A stretch of DNA of 29,260 nucleotides from DATBDE01 sp036270095 (GCA_036270095.1 DATBDE010000049.1:1-29260); one strand, 5' to 3'; positions 1 to 7,108 are shown, counted from the stretch's first letter. Notes: generated by a model not told the origin, from the sequence alone. Numbers and translations: made by a program.

Positions 1-157
1 CGTATACCGCTGTGTAGACGTCGGCATCGGGCCAGACGTCGCAGATGGCCATGAAGACGCGCTCGGCACCTCGGATGTCGAGCAGGAAGTCGTGAATCAG
101 CGCGACGCGCGGAGAAGCGGGAGCAGCAGCCGCCATGTGGGCGGCGAGTCTATTCAT
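1..157 (-). CDS. Glycosyltransferase family 4, N-terminal fragment (runs off window)
   Basis: Reading the minus strand from the ATG at 157 gives 52 residues before the window edge. After an Ala-rich leader they contain RVALIHDFLLDIRGAERVF, the usual first beta strand and glycine/AER loop of GT-B fold, family-4 glycosyltransferases that use nucleotide sugars to build surface polysaccharides. The conserved part starts at residue 17, so the in-frame ATG at 136 (residue 8) is an equally good start. Only 15 bp separate it from the divergent glycoside hydrolase gene at 173, so the two share a promoter region. Together with the glycosyltransferase at 1311 this suggests a polysaccharide locus extending to the left. 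Substrate cannot be told from this fragment. Confidence 0.8.
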   Translation of the reverse strand, partial: MNRLAAHMAAAAPASPRVALIHDFLLDIRGAERVFMAICDVWPDADVYTAVY

Positions 158-163
158 TAGGGT
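158..163 (+). promoter_or_regulatory. Candidate -10 element (TAGGGT) for the glycoside hydrolase gene
   Basis: TAGGGT fits the actinobacterial -10 pattern TANNNT and ends 9 nt before the GTG at 173, which would give a leaderless or nearly leaderless mRNA. The GGGTGG within and after it could alternatively serve as a weak ribosome binding site. The interval is so short that any -35 lies inside the divergent gene. Confidence 0.4.
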
Positions 164-172
164 GGCCGACTC

Positions 173-1255
173 GTGAAAAGGCCCTCAATCCTGATCTTCC
201 TGCTCGTGGCCGCCCTGGCCCTCGTGCCGGGCTCCGCGATCGCCGCGAAGGTGCCCGCGAACTTCTTCGGGGTGATGGCCGACGGGCCCCTGCTCTACAA
301 CGGGTTCGACGACCAGGCCGAGTTCGACCTCATGGCCCGGACCGGCGTCCAGACCGTTCGCATGGCCATGCCGTGGAGCGCGATGGAGCCGCAGCCCGGC
401 CAGTACGACTTCTCCAGCACCGACCCGGTCGTCGCCCAGGCGGCCACGCACGGCTTCACCGAGCTGCCGACCGTGACCTTCGCCCCGGCGTGGGCGGCGC
501 GCCATCCCGGCGCGTCGAACTCCCCGCCCGAGGGCACGCAGAACTACGCCAACTTCATGACCACGCTGGTGCAGCGCTACGGCCCCAACGGGGCGTTCTG
601 GGCCGAGCACCCCGAGCTGCCGGTGCGCCCGATCCGCGAGTGGCAGATCTGGAACGAGCCCAACCAGCCCGTCTTCAACTGGTCCGACCAGCCCTTCGCC
701 GCCGACTACGTGGCGCTGCTGCGGGCCGCGCGCTCCGCCGTCCTTGCCGCCGACCCGGGCGCGAAGATCGTGCTCTCCGGCCTCGTGGGCACGAGCTGGT
801 CGGCGCTGGCCAAGGTCTACCAGGCGGGCGGCAAGGGCCTGTTCGACGACGTCGCCATCCACCCGTTCACGCTCGAGCCGAAGAACGTGCTGAAGATCCT
901 CGACAAGGTGCGCGCGACGATGAAGCGCTACCACGACTCGAGCACGCCCATGTTCATCACCGAGCTGACCTGGCCGGCGGCCAAGGGCTTCGCGCTGACG
1001 CGCACCTACGGGTACGAGACCAACGCGGCGCAGCAGGCCAAGAAGCTCGGCCAGATCATCCCGCTGCTGGTGGCCAACCGACGCGCGCTGCGGCTCGAGC
1101 GCGTGTACTGGTACACGTGGATCTCGGCGGCGCCCGACCCGCGCAACGACCCGTTCTCGTACTCCGGCCTGCGCCAGCTGGACAGCAACGGCACCACCGT
1201 GCAGTCGCGCCCGTCGCTGGCGATGTACGCGCGCATGGCGCATCGCTACGAGTAA
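173..1255 (+). CDS. Exported clan GH-A glycoside hydrolase (cellulase/xylosidase-like)
   Basis: The 360-residue protein starts at GTG 173 and opens with a Sec signal peptide (KR, hydrophobic core at about residues 5-24, AIAA cleavage region). The rest looks like a clan GH-A TIM barrel: the strand with VRMAMPWSAMEPQPGQYDF, the acid/base motif WQIWNEPNQP with Glu162 after strand 4, and MFITELTWP with Glu264 as probable nucleophile at the end of strand 7. Such enzymes (GH5, GH39 and GH42-like) hydrolyse beta-glycosidic bonds in polysaccharides outside the cell. Flanking glycosyltransferases suggest a role in trimming a self-made exopolysaccharide, as often seen in polysaccharide loci, but a nutritional role is also possible. 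Exact GH family and substrate are not clear from the sequence. Confidence 0.85.
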   Translation: MKRPSILIFLLVAALALVPGSAIAAKVPANFFGVMADGPLLYNGFDDQAEFDLMARTGVQTVRMAMPWSAMEPQPGQYDFSSTDPVVAQAATHGFTELPTVTFAPAWAARHPGASNSPPEGTQNYANFMTTLVQRYGPNGAFWAEHPELPVRPIREWQIWNEPNQPVFNWSDQPFAADYVALLRAARSAVLAADPGAKIVLSGLVGTSWSALAKVYQAGGKGLFDDVAIHPFTLEPKNVLKILDKVRATMKRYHDSSTPMFITELTWPAAKGFALTRTYGYETNAAQQAKKLGQIIPLLVANRRALRLERVYWYTWISAAPDPRNDPFSYSGLRQLDSNGTTVQSRPSLAMYARMAHRYE

Positions 1256-1310
1256 CCCCGCCGTCCTCTTCGTCTCCTACTCCGGCGCCCTCGGCGGCGC
1301 CGAGCGGCTG

Positions 1311-3287
1311 GTGCTGGAGGCCGCCGGCGCGGTCGACGGCCGCGCCGTCGTGGCCTGCCCGGCCGGCCCGCTGGCCGACGCCGCGCGCTCGCGTGGCCTC
1401 GCGGTCCTCAGCCCGCCGCTGCGCAGCCTCGAGCTGCGCCGCTCGGTGCGCGACCGTGCCGCCCACGCCGCGCGGCTGGCGCTGCACGGCCGCGAGGCGG
1501 CGGCGCTGGGGCGCGACCTCGGCTCCGACGTCGTCGTGGCGTGGGGCATGCGCTCGCTGCTGGCGCTGTCGGCCGCCCTCCCCCGCCGGCGCCCCGCGCT
1601 GGTCTTCGCCCACAACGACCTGCTCCCGAGCGCCGCCATCGCGGCCGCGGTGCGAGCGGCGGCGCGGCGTGCCGACCGGGTGATCGCGCTGTCGCAGACG
1701 GTGGCCGACGACCTCGACCCCGCGCGCACGGAGGTCATCCACCCCGGCGTCGATCTCGACGCGTGGACGCCGGGCGCCCCGGCCGAGCCGCCGTATGCGC
1801 TCGTGCTCGGCGCGATCGAACCGTGGAAGCGGCCCGAGCTCGCGCTGGAGGCGGTCGCGCGGGTCGACGGGCTACGGGTGGTCTTCGCGGGCGAGCCGAT
1901 CGGCAGCGGAGGGGAGCGGCTGCTCGAGAGGCTCCGCGAACGTGCCGCCCGGCCCGACCTCGACGGCCGGGTCGAGCTGCGCGGCCGCGTCGAGGATCCG
2001 CGGCCGGTGCTCGTGGGCGCCTCGGTGCTGCTGCACTGCGCCGACCGCGAGCCCTTCGGCATCGCGATGATCGAGGCGCTCGCTGCCGGCGTGCCGGTGG
2101 TGGCGCCGGCGAGCGGAGGCCCGACCGAGATCGTCACCAAGGCCTGCGGCCGGCTCTACCCGGCCGGCGCCGCCGCAGCGGCCGCGCAGGGCCTGCGCGA
2201 GTGCCTGGGCCAGCCGGAGATGCGCGCGGCGGCGCGCGCGCGGGCGGCGGCGTTCGACGCTGGAGCGACGCGCGAGGCGTGGCGCGAAGCGGTCGGGGCG
2301 GTGCGGCGGCACAGCAGGGGTCAAGTCTTTCTTTGCCGTACCGGATTCCGGTACGGCAAAGAAAGACTTGACCCCGCCGTTGGCGACCTCGCGTATGTGA
2401 CGGTGACCCACAACTCGGCCCGCGACCTCGAGCGGCTGCTCCGCTCGCTCCCCGCCGACGCTCGCGTGGTCGTCGTCGACGCCGCCTCGACCGACGACTC
2501 GGTCGCCGTCGCGCGCGCGCACGGCGCGCGCGTAATCGAGGGCGACAACCCCGGCTACGGCACCGCCGCCAACGCCGGCGTCGCTGCCTGCGACGCCCCA
2601 GTGGCCGTCGTGCTCAACCCCGATGTCGAGCTCGTCGACGACTCGCTCGACGCGCTCGCCGCCGCGGTCACGCCCGACCGCATCCTCGTCCCGCTCGTGC
2701 TCCTGCCCGACGGCAGCCGCCAGGACATCGCCCACAACGGCCCGGCGGGCTGGAGCGACCTGGCGATCGCGCTCGGGCCGCCCGCAGCGCTTCCCGAGCC
2801 GCTGCGCACGAGGGTCCAGCCCTGGCGCGCGCACGCGCCGCGCAAGGTCGACTGGCCGGTCGGCGCCTGCATCGCCGGGCGCACCGACACCCTGCGCCGC
2901 CTCGGTCCCTTCGACCCCGCGATCTTCCTCTACTCCGAGGACCTCGACCTCGGGCTGCGGGCGCAGGCCGCCGGCATCGAGACCTGGTTCTGGCCGCAGG
3001 CGCGCGTGATCCACCACCAGTCGCACGCGACCACGCGTGCGTTCGGCGGCGAGCCCTACGCGCGCCTGGCCCGCCAGCGCCACGACGTCGTCGCGCGCCG
3101 CCTGGGCGAGCGCACCGCCGCCCGCGACGACCTCCTGCAGGCGCTGACGTTCGCCAACCGCCTGGCGCTCAAGCGCCTGCTGCGCCGGCCCGCGGGACGC
3201 GAGCGCGAGCAGCTGGCGGCGGTGCGGAGCCTACGGGGCCGAGCACGCGGGGCGCCCGGCCCCACCAACGGATCGGCTACTCGCTGA
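1311..3287 (+). CDS. Two-domain glycosyltransferase: GT4 domain fused to GT2 rhamnosyltransferase-like domain
   Basis: The frame encodes a GT4 domain ending near 2310 and a GT2 domain from about 2390. GT4 signs are VLFVSYSGALGGAERLV at the N-terminus, VIHPGVDLDAW, LGAIEPWKRPELALEA and the EPFGIAMIEALAAGVPVVAP donor-site motif. GT2 signs are VTVTHNSARDLERLL, VVVVDAASTDDSVAVA, the metal/nucleotide motif LNPDVEL and the SEDLDLGLRAQAAG motif typical of rhamnosyltransferase-like enzymes. GTG 1311 is the first standard start, yet it falls inside the GT4 glycine loop: conserved coding runs back to about 1260 and open frame to 1242 or beyond, with no ATG, GTG or TTG. The two domains are joined by about 25 residues, most of them translated from a 59-bp palindrome (2317-2375). 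Originally separate GT4 and GT2 genes are likely. Probable role: assembly of a surface polysaccharide. Confidence 0.85.
   Translation: MLEAAGAVDGRAVVACPAGPLADAARSRGLAVLSPPLRSLELRRSVRDRAAHAARLALHGREAAALGRDLGSDVVVAWGMRSLLALSAALPRRRPALVFAHNDLLPSAAIAAAVRAAARRADRVIALSQTVADDLDPARTEVIHPGVDLDAWTPGAPAEPPYALVLGAIEPWKRPELALEAVARVDGLRVVFAGEPIGSGGERLLERLRERAARPDLDGRVELRGRVEDPRPVLVGASVLLHCADREPFGIAMIEALAAGVPVVAPASGGPTEIVTKACGRLYPAGAAAAAAQGLRECLGQPEMRAAARARAAAFDAGATREAWREAVGAVRRHSRGQVFLCRTGFRYGKERLDPAVGDLAYVTVTHNSARDLERLLRSLPADARVVVVDAASTDDSVAVARAHGARVIEGDNPGYGTAANAGVAACDAPVAVVLNPDVELVDDSLDALAAAVTPDRILVPLVLLPDGSRQDIAHNGPAGWSDLAIALGPPAALPEPLRTRVQPWRAHAPRKVDWPVGACIAGRTDTLRRLGPFDPAIFLYSEDLDLGLRAQAAGIETWFWPQARVIHHQSHATTRAFGGEPYARLARQRHDVVARRLGERTAARDDLLQALTFANRLALKRLLRRPAGREREQLAAVRSLRGRARGAPGPTNGSATR
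2317..2375. repeat. Perfect 28-bp inverted repeat with 3-nt loop inside a gene (REP/MITE-like palindrome)
   Basis: The left arm at 2317-2344 starts GGGGTCAAGTCTTTC and ends GTACCGG; its exact reverse complement lies at 2348-2375, separated by ATT (the outer A and T also pair). It is AT-richer than everything around it, lies exactly at the junction of two glycosyltransferase domains, and is translated in frame as part of the linker. There is no U tract, so it is not a standard terminator. Such perfect, GGGG/CCCC-ended palindromes resemble dispersed REP-like or MITE elements moved in trans; that origin is inference. Confidence 0.85.
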
Positions 3288-3483
3288 CCCTCTCGACGAG
3301 GAAGGCGATGCGCACGTGTGCGCGCCACTCCTCCAGGTTGTCGCCGCGGAGCCCGGTCGACACCACGTCGACGGCCTTGATGTTGCGCAGGTTCGTGCGC
3401 GCGTCGCTGAGCGCGGCCTGCACCGCGGCGTCGGAGCTCTCGGGCGAGCTGCCGACCACCTCGATGATCTTGACGACCGACAC
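3277..3483 (-). CDS. Dodecin family flavin-binding protein
   Basis: A 68-residue protein starting at GTG 3483, with a strong ribosome binding site GGAGGAG at 3488-3494. KIIEVVGSSPESSDAAVQAALSDA, then a TLRNI-like stretch (NLRNIKAVDVV), and finally EEWRAHVRIAFLVE match the beta-alpha-beta-beta dodecin fold and its normal length. Dodecins assemble as hollow dodecamers that store and buffer flavins (riboflavin, FMN) in the cytoplasm. The 3' end overlaps the glycosyltransferase gene by 11 bp tail-to-tail, and the gene diverges from the NTF2-like gene with a 57-bp gap. Family assignment is firm; the ligand is inferred from the family. Confidence 0.9.
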   Translation of the reverse strand: MSVVKIIEVVGSSPESSDAAVQAALSDARTNLRNIKAVDVVSTGLRGDNLEEWRAHVRIAFLVERVSE

Positions 3484-3526
3484 GACTCTCCTCCTCTTCC
3501 TCGAAGGGCGGGACCCTGCGGCACCC

Positions 3527-3532
3527 TACTCT
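3527..3532 (+). promoter_or_regulatory. Candidate -10 element (TACTCT) for the NTF2-like gene
   Basis: TACTCT matches TANNNT and is followed by 8 nt and then the ATG at 3541, with no ribosome binding site between. This is the layout expected of a leaderless transcript. Confidence 0.5.
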
Positions 3533-3540
3533 CCTCGGTC

Positions 3541-3921
3541 ATGAGCGAGCACGCCTTCCGCCGCGCGGTCGAGGCGGGCGACATCGAAGGCGCGATGGCC
3601 TGCCTGCACGACGACGTCACCCTCGACAGCCCCGTCGCTTTCCGCCCCTTCGAGGGCCGCATCCAGGTCGAGGCCGTCCTGCGCCTCGTCCTCGACACCT
3701 TCGAGGACTTCCGCTACGTCGAGGAGGTGATCGACGGCCCCACGGCGGTGCTGCTCTTCGAGACCCGCGTGGGCGACCGCCGGATCGAGGGCGTCGACTA
3801 CATCCACACCGACGAGGACGGGCTCATCGACCACTTCACGGTGATGGTGCGGCCGCTGTCGGGCGCGATCGCGCTGGCCGAGGCGATGGGCCCTAAGGTC
3901 CTCGCTGCCGGCATCAAGTAG
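3541..3921 (+). CDS. NTF2-like / SnoaL-like domain protein
   Basis: A 126-residue protein from the ATG at 3541; a longer open frame runs upstream but covers the dodecin gene in antisense, so the ATG is preferred. FRRAVEAGDIEGAMACLHDDVTLDSPVAFRPFEGR is the typical start of a cone-shaped NTF2/SnoaL fold, followed by VLRLVLDTFEDFRYVEEV, a beta sheet core, and IDHFTVMVRPLSGA near the end. Members include polyketide cyclases, epoxide hydrolases and many uncharacterised small-molecule-binding proteins, so no reaction can be assigned. It probably has its own leaderless promoter and converges on the uracil-DNA glycosylase gene 6 bp downstream. Confidence 0.8.
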   Translation: MSEHAFRRAVEAGDIEGAMACLHDDVTLDSPVAFRPFEGRIQVEAVLRLVLDTFEDFRYVEEVIDGPTAVLLFETRVGDRRIEGVDYIHTDEDGLIDHFTVMVRPLSGAIALAEAMGPKVLAAGIK

Positions 3922-3927
3922 CGCCGC

Positions 3928-4629
3928 TCAGAACAGCCCGAGTTGGTCGGCTTCGCGCACCGGCTCCACGACCTCGGGCTCGGCCGCGGCGACCTGCACC
4001 ACCTCGGGCTCGACCTCCGGCACCGGCTCGGGCTGGTCCGGCGCGGGCTGGGCCAGCAGGCCGGGGATGCGGGCGAAGTCGGCCCGCAGCGTGTCCAGCA
4101 TGGACGGCGTGTACAGCGCCGCCGCCGGGTGGTAGATGGGGTACAGCCGCACCGCCCGCGGGCCGATGACGCGCACCTCCGCGCTGCCGTGCAGGCGCGT
4201 GATCCCGGTCGGGTCGCCGCGCAGGAGCTTGGTCGAGAAGTTCCCCAGCGTGCACAGCACGAGCGGCTGGATGAGATCGATCTGCCGCCACAGGTAGCCC
4301 TGACAAGCCTCGATCTCGGTCGGGTGCGGGTCGCGGTTGCCGGGCGGACGGCACTTGAGCACGTTGGCGATGAACACGTCCGCGCGGGCCAGGCCGATCT
4401 CGCCCAGCAGCTTCTCCAACAGCTTGCCGGCCGAACCCACGAACGGCAGGCCCTGCTTGTCCTCGTTCGCGCCCGGCGCCTCACCGACGAACATCAGGTC
4501 GGCGTCGGCGTTGCCCGCCCCGAAGACCACCGTCGTGCGCGTCGCGGCCAGCTGCGGGCACTTCTCGCACCCGCAGGCCTGCTCGTAGACGGCCTTCAGC
4601 GCCTCGCGCCGGTCGGCGGCGGACTGCAT
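3928..4629 (-). CDS. Family 4 uracil-DNA glycosylase (Fe-S) with C-terminal clamp-binding-like motif
   Basis: A 233-residue protein that removes uracil from DNA at the start of base-excision repair. Motif A is GEAPGANEDKQGLPFVG (residues 49-65), and the second active-site motif is HPAAAL with His167. Cys21, Cys24, Cys93 and Cys109 have exactly the spacing of the 4Fe-4S ligands in family-4 enzymes such as that of Thermus. After the catalytic domain (to about residue 193) comes a Pro/Glu/Val-rich, probably disordered tail of about 35 residues ending in QLGLF, which matches the bacterial beta-clamp-binding pentapeptide (QL-x-LF). This suggests recruitment to replication forks. TAGATT sits 6 nt before the ATG, suggesting a leaderless transcript. 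Confidence 0.95.
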   Translation of the reverse strand: MQSAADRREALKAVYEQACGCEKCPQLAATRTTVVFGAGNADADLMFVGEAPGANEDKQGLPFVGSAGKLLEKLLGEIGLARADVFIANVLKCRPPGNRDPHPTEIEACQGYLWRQIDLIQPLVLCTLGNFSTKLLRGDPTGITRLHGSAEVRVIGPRAVRLYPIYHPAAALYTPSMLDTLRADFARIPGLLAQPAPDQPEPVPEVEPEVVQVAAAEPEVVEPVREADQLGLF

Positions 4630-4635
4630 GGGCCG

Positions 4636-4641
4636 AATCTA
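4636..4641 (-). promoter_or_regulatory. Candidate -10 element (TAGATT) for the uracil-DNA glycosylase gene
   Basis: On the minus strand TAGATT is followed by 6 nt and the ATG at 4629, without a ribosome binding site. It fits the leaderless pattern seen repeatedly in this window. Confidence 0.5.
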
Positions 4642-4669
4642 GAGCAGGCGGTGGAGCGAATCGGGCCCC

Positions 4670-5455
4670 TCATCCCGCATTTTCGGGGCGCCGCCGGCCC
4701 AGGGCGCGGCGAAAGCGGCGGCCCAGCGGCCAGCGGACGCGCTGGCGGTACTGCATGGCCACGTCGTCGCGCCACACGAGGTCGATGGTCGGCGGCCGCC
4801 GCGAGCCGTCCACAGGCCCGGGCCCGCACATGCGGCGCCGGAACAGGCCGCCGACCCCGAACACGCCCAGGTCCTCGCACTGGCGCCCCACCCAGGTCTG
4901 CCCCACCGCCTGCCTCACCCCGTACTCGCCCTCGGCCGGGTCGGGGTCGCGCGGGTCGGCGTAGTCGTGGAGGAACAGGAACCCGCCGTCGGGGACGTGG
5001 GGCTCGAGCGCGCGCAGGTCGCGCGCCGCACCGGCGGCCGAGTGGTCGCCGTCCACGAACACCACGGCGGGCACGAAGCCCGCCGTGGCCCGGAAGAACG
5101 CCGCCGCGCTGCCGCGCACCAGCGTGATGCGCCCGGAAACGCCCTTGCGCCGGGCGTTCTCGCCTGCCGTCGCCAGCGCCTCGGGGTCCACGTCGAGCGA
5201 CACCAGCGGAGCCGGATTGCCCGCGTCGCGCAGCGCCATGGCCATGGCGATGGCGGAGCGGCCGTGGAACGTGCCGATCTCCAGAATCGGCCCCGCGGCC
5301 TCGTAGGCCAGGTCGTAGAGCTTGAACACGTCATCGGCCAGCAGCCACCCGTCGACGTCGCCGATGGCCTCGAGCACGGCCAGCTTTCGGGCGGTGCGAG
5401 ATGGGGCGTCGCGGGTAGGCACGCGGGTATCATTCATGACACGGCCGTCACTCAT
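4670..5455 (-). CDS. Class I SAM-dependent methyltransferase (Methyltransf_24-like)
   Basis: The chosen start is the ATG at 5455 (261 residues); ATG 5437 is a good alternative, while ATG 5482 would overlap the divergent gene's start at 5477. The SAM-binding glycine motif ILEIGTFHGRSAIAMAMAL lies near residues 57-75, the acidic residue ending strand 2 is in LVSLDVDPEAL, and VVFVDGDHSAAGAARDLRAL followed by PDGGFLFLHDY marks strands 4 and 5. This arrangement is common in O-methyltransferases acting on sugars or secondary metabolites. The Arg-rich C-terminus (RRFRRALGRRRP) might contact a membrane or polymer. No partner gene defines the substrate; neighbouring glycosyltransferases make a sugar substrate possible but unproven. 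Confidence 0.8.
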   Translation of the reverse strand: MSDGRVMNDTRVPTRDAPSRTARKLAVLEAIGDVDGWLLADDVFKLYDLAYEAAGPILEIGTFHGRSAIAMAMALRDAGNPAPLVSLDVDPEALATAGENARRKGVSGRITLVRGSAAAFFRATAGFVPAVVFVDGDHSAAGAARDLRALEPHVPDGGFLFLHDYADPRDPDPAEGEYGVRQAVGQTWVGRQCEDLGVFGVGGLFRRRMCGPGPVDGSRRPPTIDLVWRDDVAMQYRQRVRWPLGRRFRRALGRRRPENAG

Positions 5456-5476
5456 TTCGAGGATGGACCACCACCG

Positions 5477-6220
5477 ATGCACGACGGGTCTTCAGTAGCG
5501 ATCGTCGGACGCGGGCGCCTCGGGCGCGCGCTGGCCGACAGCCTGCGCGCGGCGGGGGTCTCGGTGCAGGGCCCGCTCGGCCGCGGGACCGACGGCGCCG
5601 GCGCCGATGTCGTGCTGCTGTGCGTGCCCGACGGCGAGATCGCGCCCGCCGCCGCCCGCGTCGCACCCGGCCGCCTGGTCGGCCACTGCTCCGGCGCCAC
5701 GACGCTCGCGCCCCTGGCCGGGCACGAGGCCTTCTCCCTACACCCGCTCATGACCGTGCCCGGCCACGGCGCCACCTTCGCCGGCGCCACCGCCGCCGTG
5801 GCCGGGTCCACCCCGCGCGCGCTGGACGCCGCCCGCACGCTCGCCGAGTGGCTCGGCCTGCGCCCGGTCGAGGTCGCCGACGCCGACCGCGCCGCCTACC
5901 ACGCGGCGGCCAGCATCGCCTCGAACTTCCTGGTCACGCTCGAGGGCGCGGCCGAGGAGCTGGCCGCCACCGCCGGGGTCGACCGCGCGGCGCTCGTCCC
6001 GCTCGTGCGCGCAGCGGTGGAGAACTGGGCTGCGGCCGGCGCCGAGCGCGCCCTGACCGGGCCGATCGCCCGCGGCGACGAGGACACGGTCGCCCGCCAA
6101 CGCGACGCGGTGGCCGAGCGCGTGCCCGACCTGCTGCCGCTCTGGGACGCGCTCGCCGAGGCGACCCGGGCATTGGCCCAAGGCCCGACGCCCAACGCCC
6201 AACGCCCGATCCCGGCATGA
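5477..6220 (+). CDS. Rossmann-fold DUF2520 protein of the pantothenate operon
   Basis: A 247-residue protein from ATG 5477, preceded by GAGG about 14 nt upstream. An N-terminal NAD(P)-binding fold is shown by VAIVGRGRLGRALADSL (Gly11, Gly13, Gly16) and VVLLCVPDGEI; SLHPLMTVPG and the all-helical second half (AAYHAAASIASNFLVTL) are typical of Rossmann-like/DUF2520 proteins related to ketopantoate reductase and 6-phosphogluconate dehydrogenase-type enzymes. It overlaps panC by ATGA, the same order as Rv3603c-panC-panD in Mycobacterium tuberculosis. A ketopantoate reductase-like step is an attractive inference because no panE is visible, but the family is not biochemically settled. The last codons run through a 7-bp tandem repeat (6184-6211). 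Confidence 0.85.
   Translation: MHDGSSVAIVGRGRLGRALADSLRAAGVSVQGPLGRGTDGAGADVVLLCVPDGEIAPAAARVAPGRLVGHCSGATTLAPLAGHEAFSLHPLMTVPGHGATFAGATAAVAGSTPRALDAARTLAEWLGLRPVEVADADRAAYHAAASIASNFLVTLEGAAEELAATAGVDRAALVPLVRAAVENWAAAGAERALTGPIARGDEDTVARQRDAVAERVPDLLPLWDALAEATRALAQGPTPNAQRPIPA
6184..6211. repeat. Four tandem copies of a 7-bp unit (CCCAACG-like) at the DUF2520/panC junction
   Basis: The sequence reads CCCGACG, CCCAACG, CCCAACG, CCCGATC directly before the panC ATG at 6217. The two central copies are identical. Because 7 is not a multiple of 3, a change of copy number would alter the end of the upstream protein and its stop position relative to the panC start. Confidence 0.7.
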
Positions 6221-7104
6221 GGACCGTCCGCACCGTGGCCGAGCTGCGCGAGGCGCTCGCCCCCCACCGCCGCGCCGGCCGCACGATCGGGCTCGTGCCC
6301 ACCATGGGCGCGTTCCACGCGGGCCACCTGGCCCTCATGCGCCGCGCCCGCGCCGACACCGACGTCGTCGTGGTCTCGCTCTTCGTCAACCCGATCCAGT
6401 TCCGCCCCGGCGAGGACCTCTCCGCCTACCCCCGCGACGAGGCGGCCGACGCCGCCGAGGCCGCCGCCCTCGGCGTCGACCTGCTCTTCGCCCCCGCGCC
6501 CGAGGAGGTGTACCCGGCCGGCTTCGCCACCGACGTGCGCGTCGGCACGGTCACCGAGCCGCTCGAGGGCGCCGCGCGCGGGCCCGAGCACTTCCACGGG
6601 GTCACAACCGTCGTGACCAAGCTCTTCAACATGGTCGGACCCGACGTGGCCTACTTCGGCCAGAAGGACGCCCAGCAGGTCGCCGTCATCCGCCAGCTCG
6701 TGCGCGACCTCGACATCCCTGTCGGCGTCGAGGTCTGCCCCACCGTGCGCGAGGACGACGGCTTGGCGCTGTCCAGCCGCAACCGCTACCTCGAAGGCCC
6801 CGACCGCGAGCGCGCGGCGGCGCTCTCGCAGGCCCTGCGCGCCGCCGAGGACGCCGTGCACGGCGGCGAACGCGACGCCGCCGCGATCGTCGCCCAGGCC
6901 CGCGCCGCGCTCGCCGAGCACGACGTCGAGCCCGAGTACCTGGAGCTCGTCTCCGCCGACACGCTGGCCCCGGTGGAGCGGGTCGGCGACGCCGACGTGC
7001 TCGTCGCCGTCGCCGCCCGCGTGGGGCCGGCCCGACTCATCGACAACACGATCTTGCTCGCGGCTCCGCCGCTCTCACGAGGTAAATCACCCAGGAGGCA
7101 GTAG
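6217..7104 (+). CDS. panC: Pantoate--beta-alanine ligase (pantothenate synthetase)
   Basis: A 295-residue enzyme joining pantoate and beta-alanine with ATP in the cytoplasm, the last step of pantothenate synthesis. The nucleotidyltransferase signature LVPTMGAFHAGHLALMRRA carries the HxGH motif (His34, His37); VVVSLFVNPIQF, HFHGVTTVVTKLFN, AYFGQKDAQQ and the KMSKS-like loop ALSSRNRYL follow in the order and spacing of PanC. Length is normal. The ATG overlaps the stop of the DUF2520 gene (ATGA), and panD starts 4 bp downstream, so the genes are translationally coupled in one operon. The preceding ORF has no terminator-like stem before it. Confidence 0.98.
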   Translation: MRTVRTVAELREALAPHRRAGRTIGLVPTMGAFHAGHLALMRRARADTDVVVVSLFVNPIQFRPGEDLSAYPRDEAADAAEAAALGVDLLFAPAPEEVYPAGFATDVRVGTVTEPLEGAARGPEHFHGVTTVVTKLFNMVGPDVAYFGQKDAQQVAVIRQLVRDLDIPVGVEVCPTVREDDGLALSSRNRYLEGPDRERAAALSQALRAAEDAVHGGERDAAAIVAQARAALAEHDVEPEYLELVSADTLAPVERVGDADVLVAVAARVGPARLIDNTILLAAPPLSRGKSPRRQ

Positions 7105-7108
7105 CGCG

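Noticed and set aside
2317..2375. Intrinsic transcription terminator
   Set aside because: It lies within an uninterrupted coding frame and has no T tract after either arm.
3316..3540. N-terminal extension of the NTF2-like protein
   Set aside because: The extension is the antisense of dodecin and lacks family similarity; ATG 3541 has a fitting -10 element.
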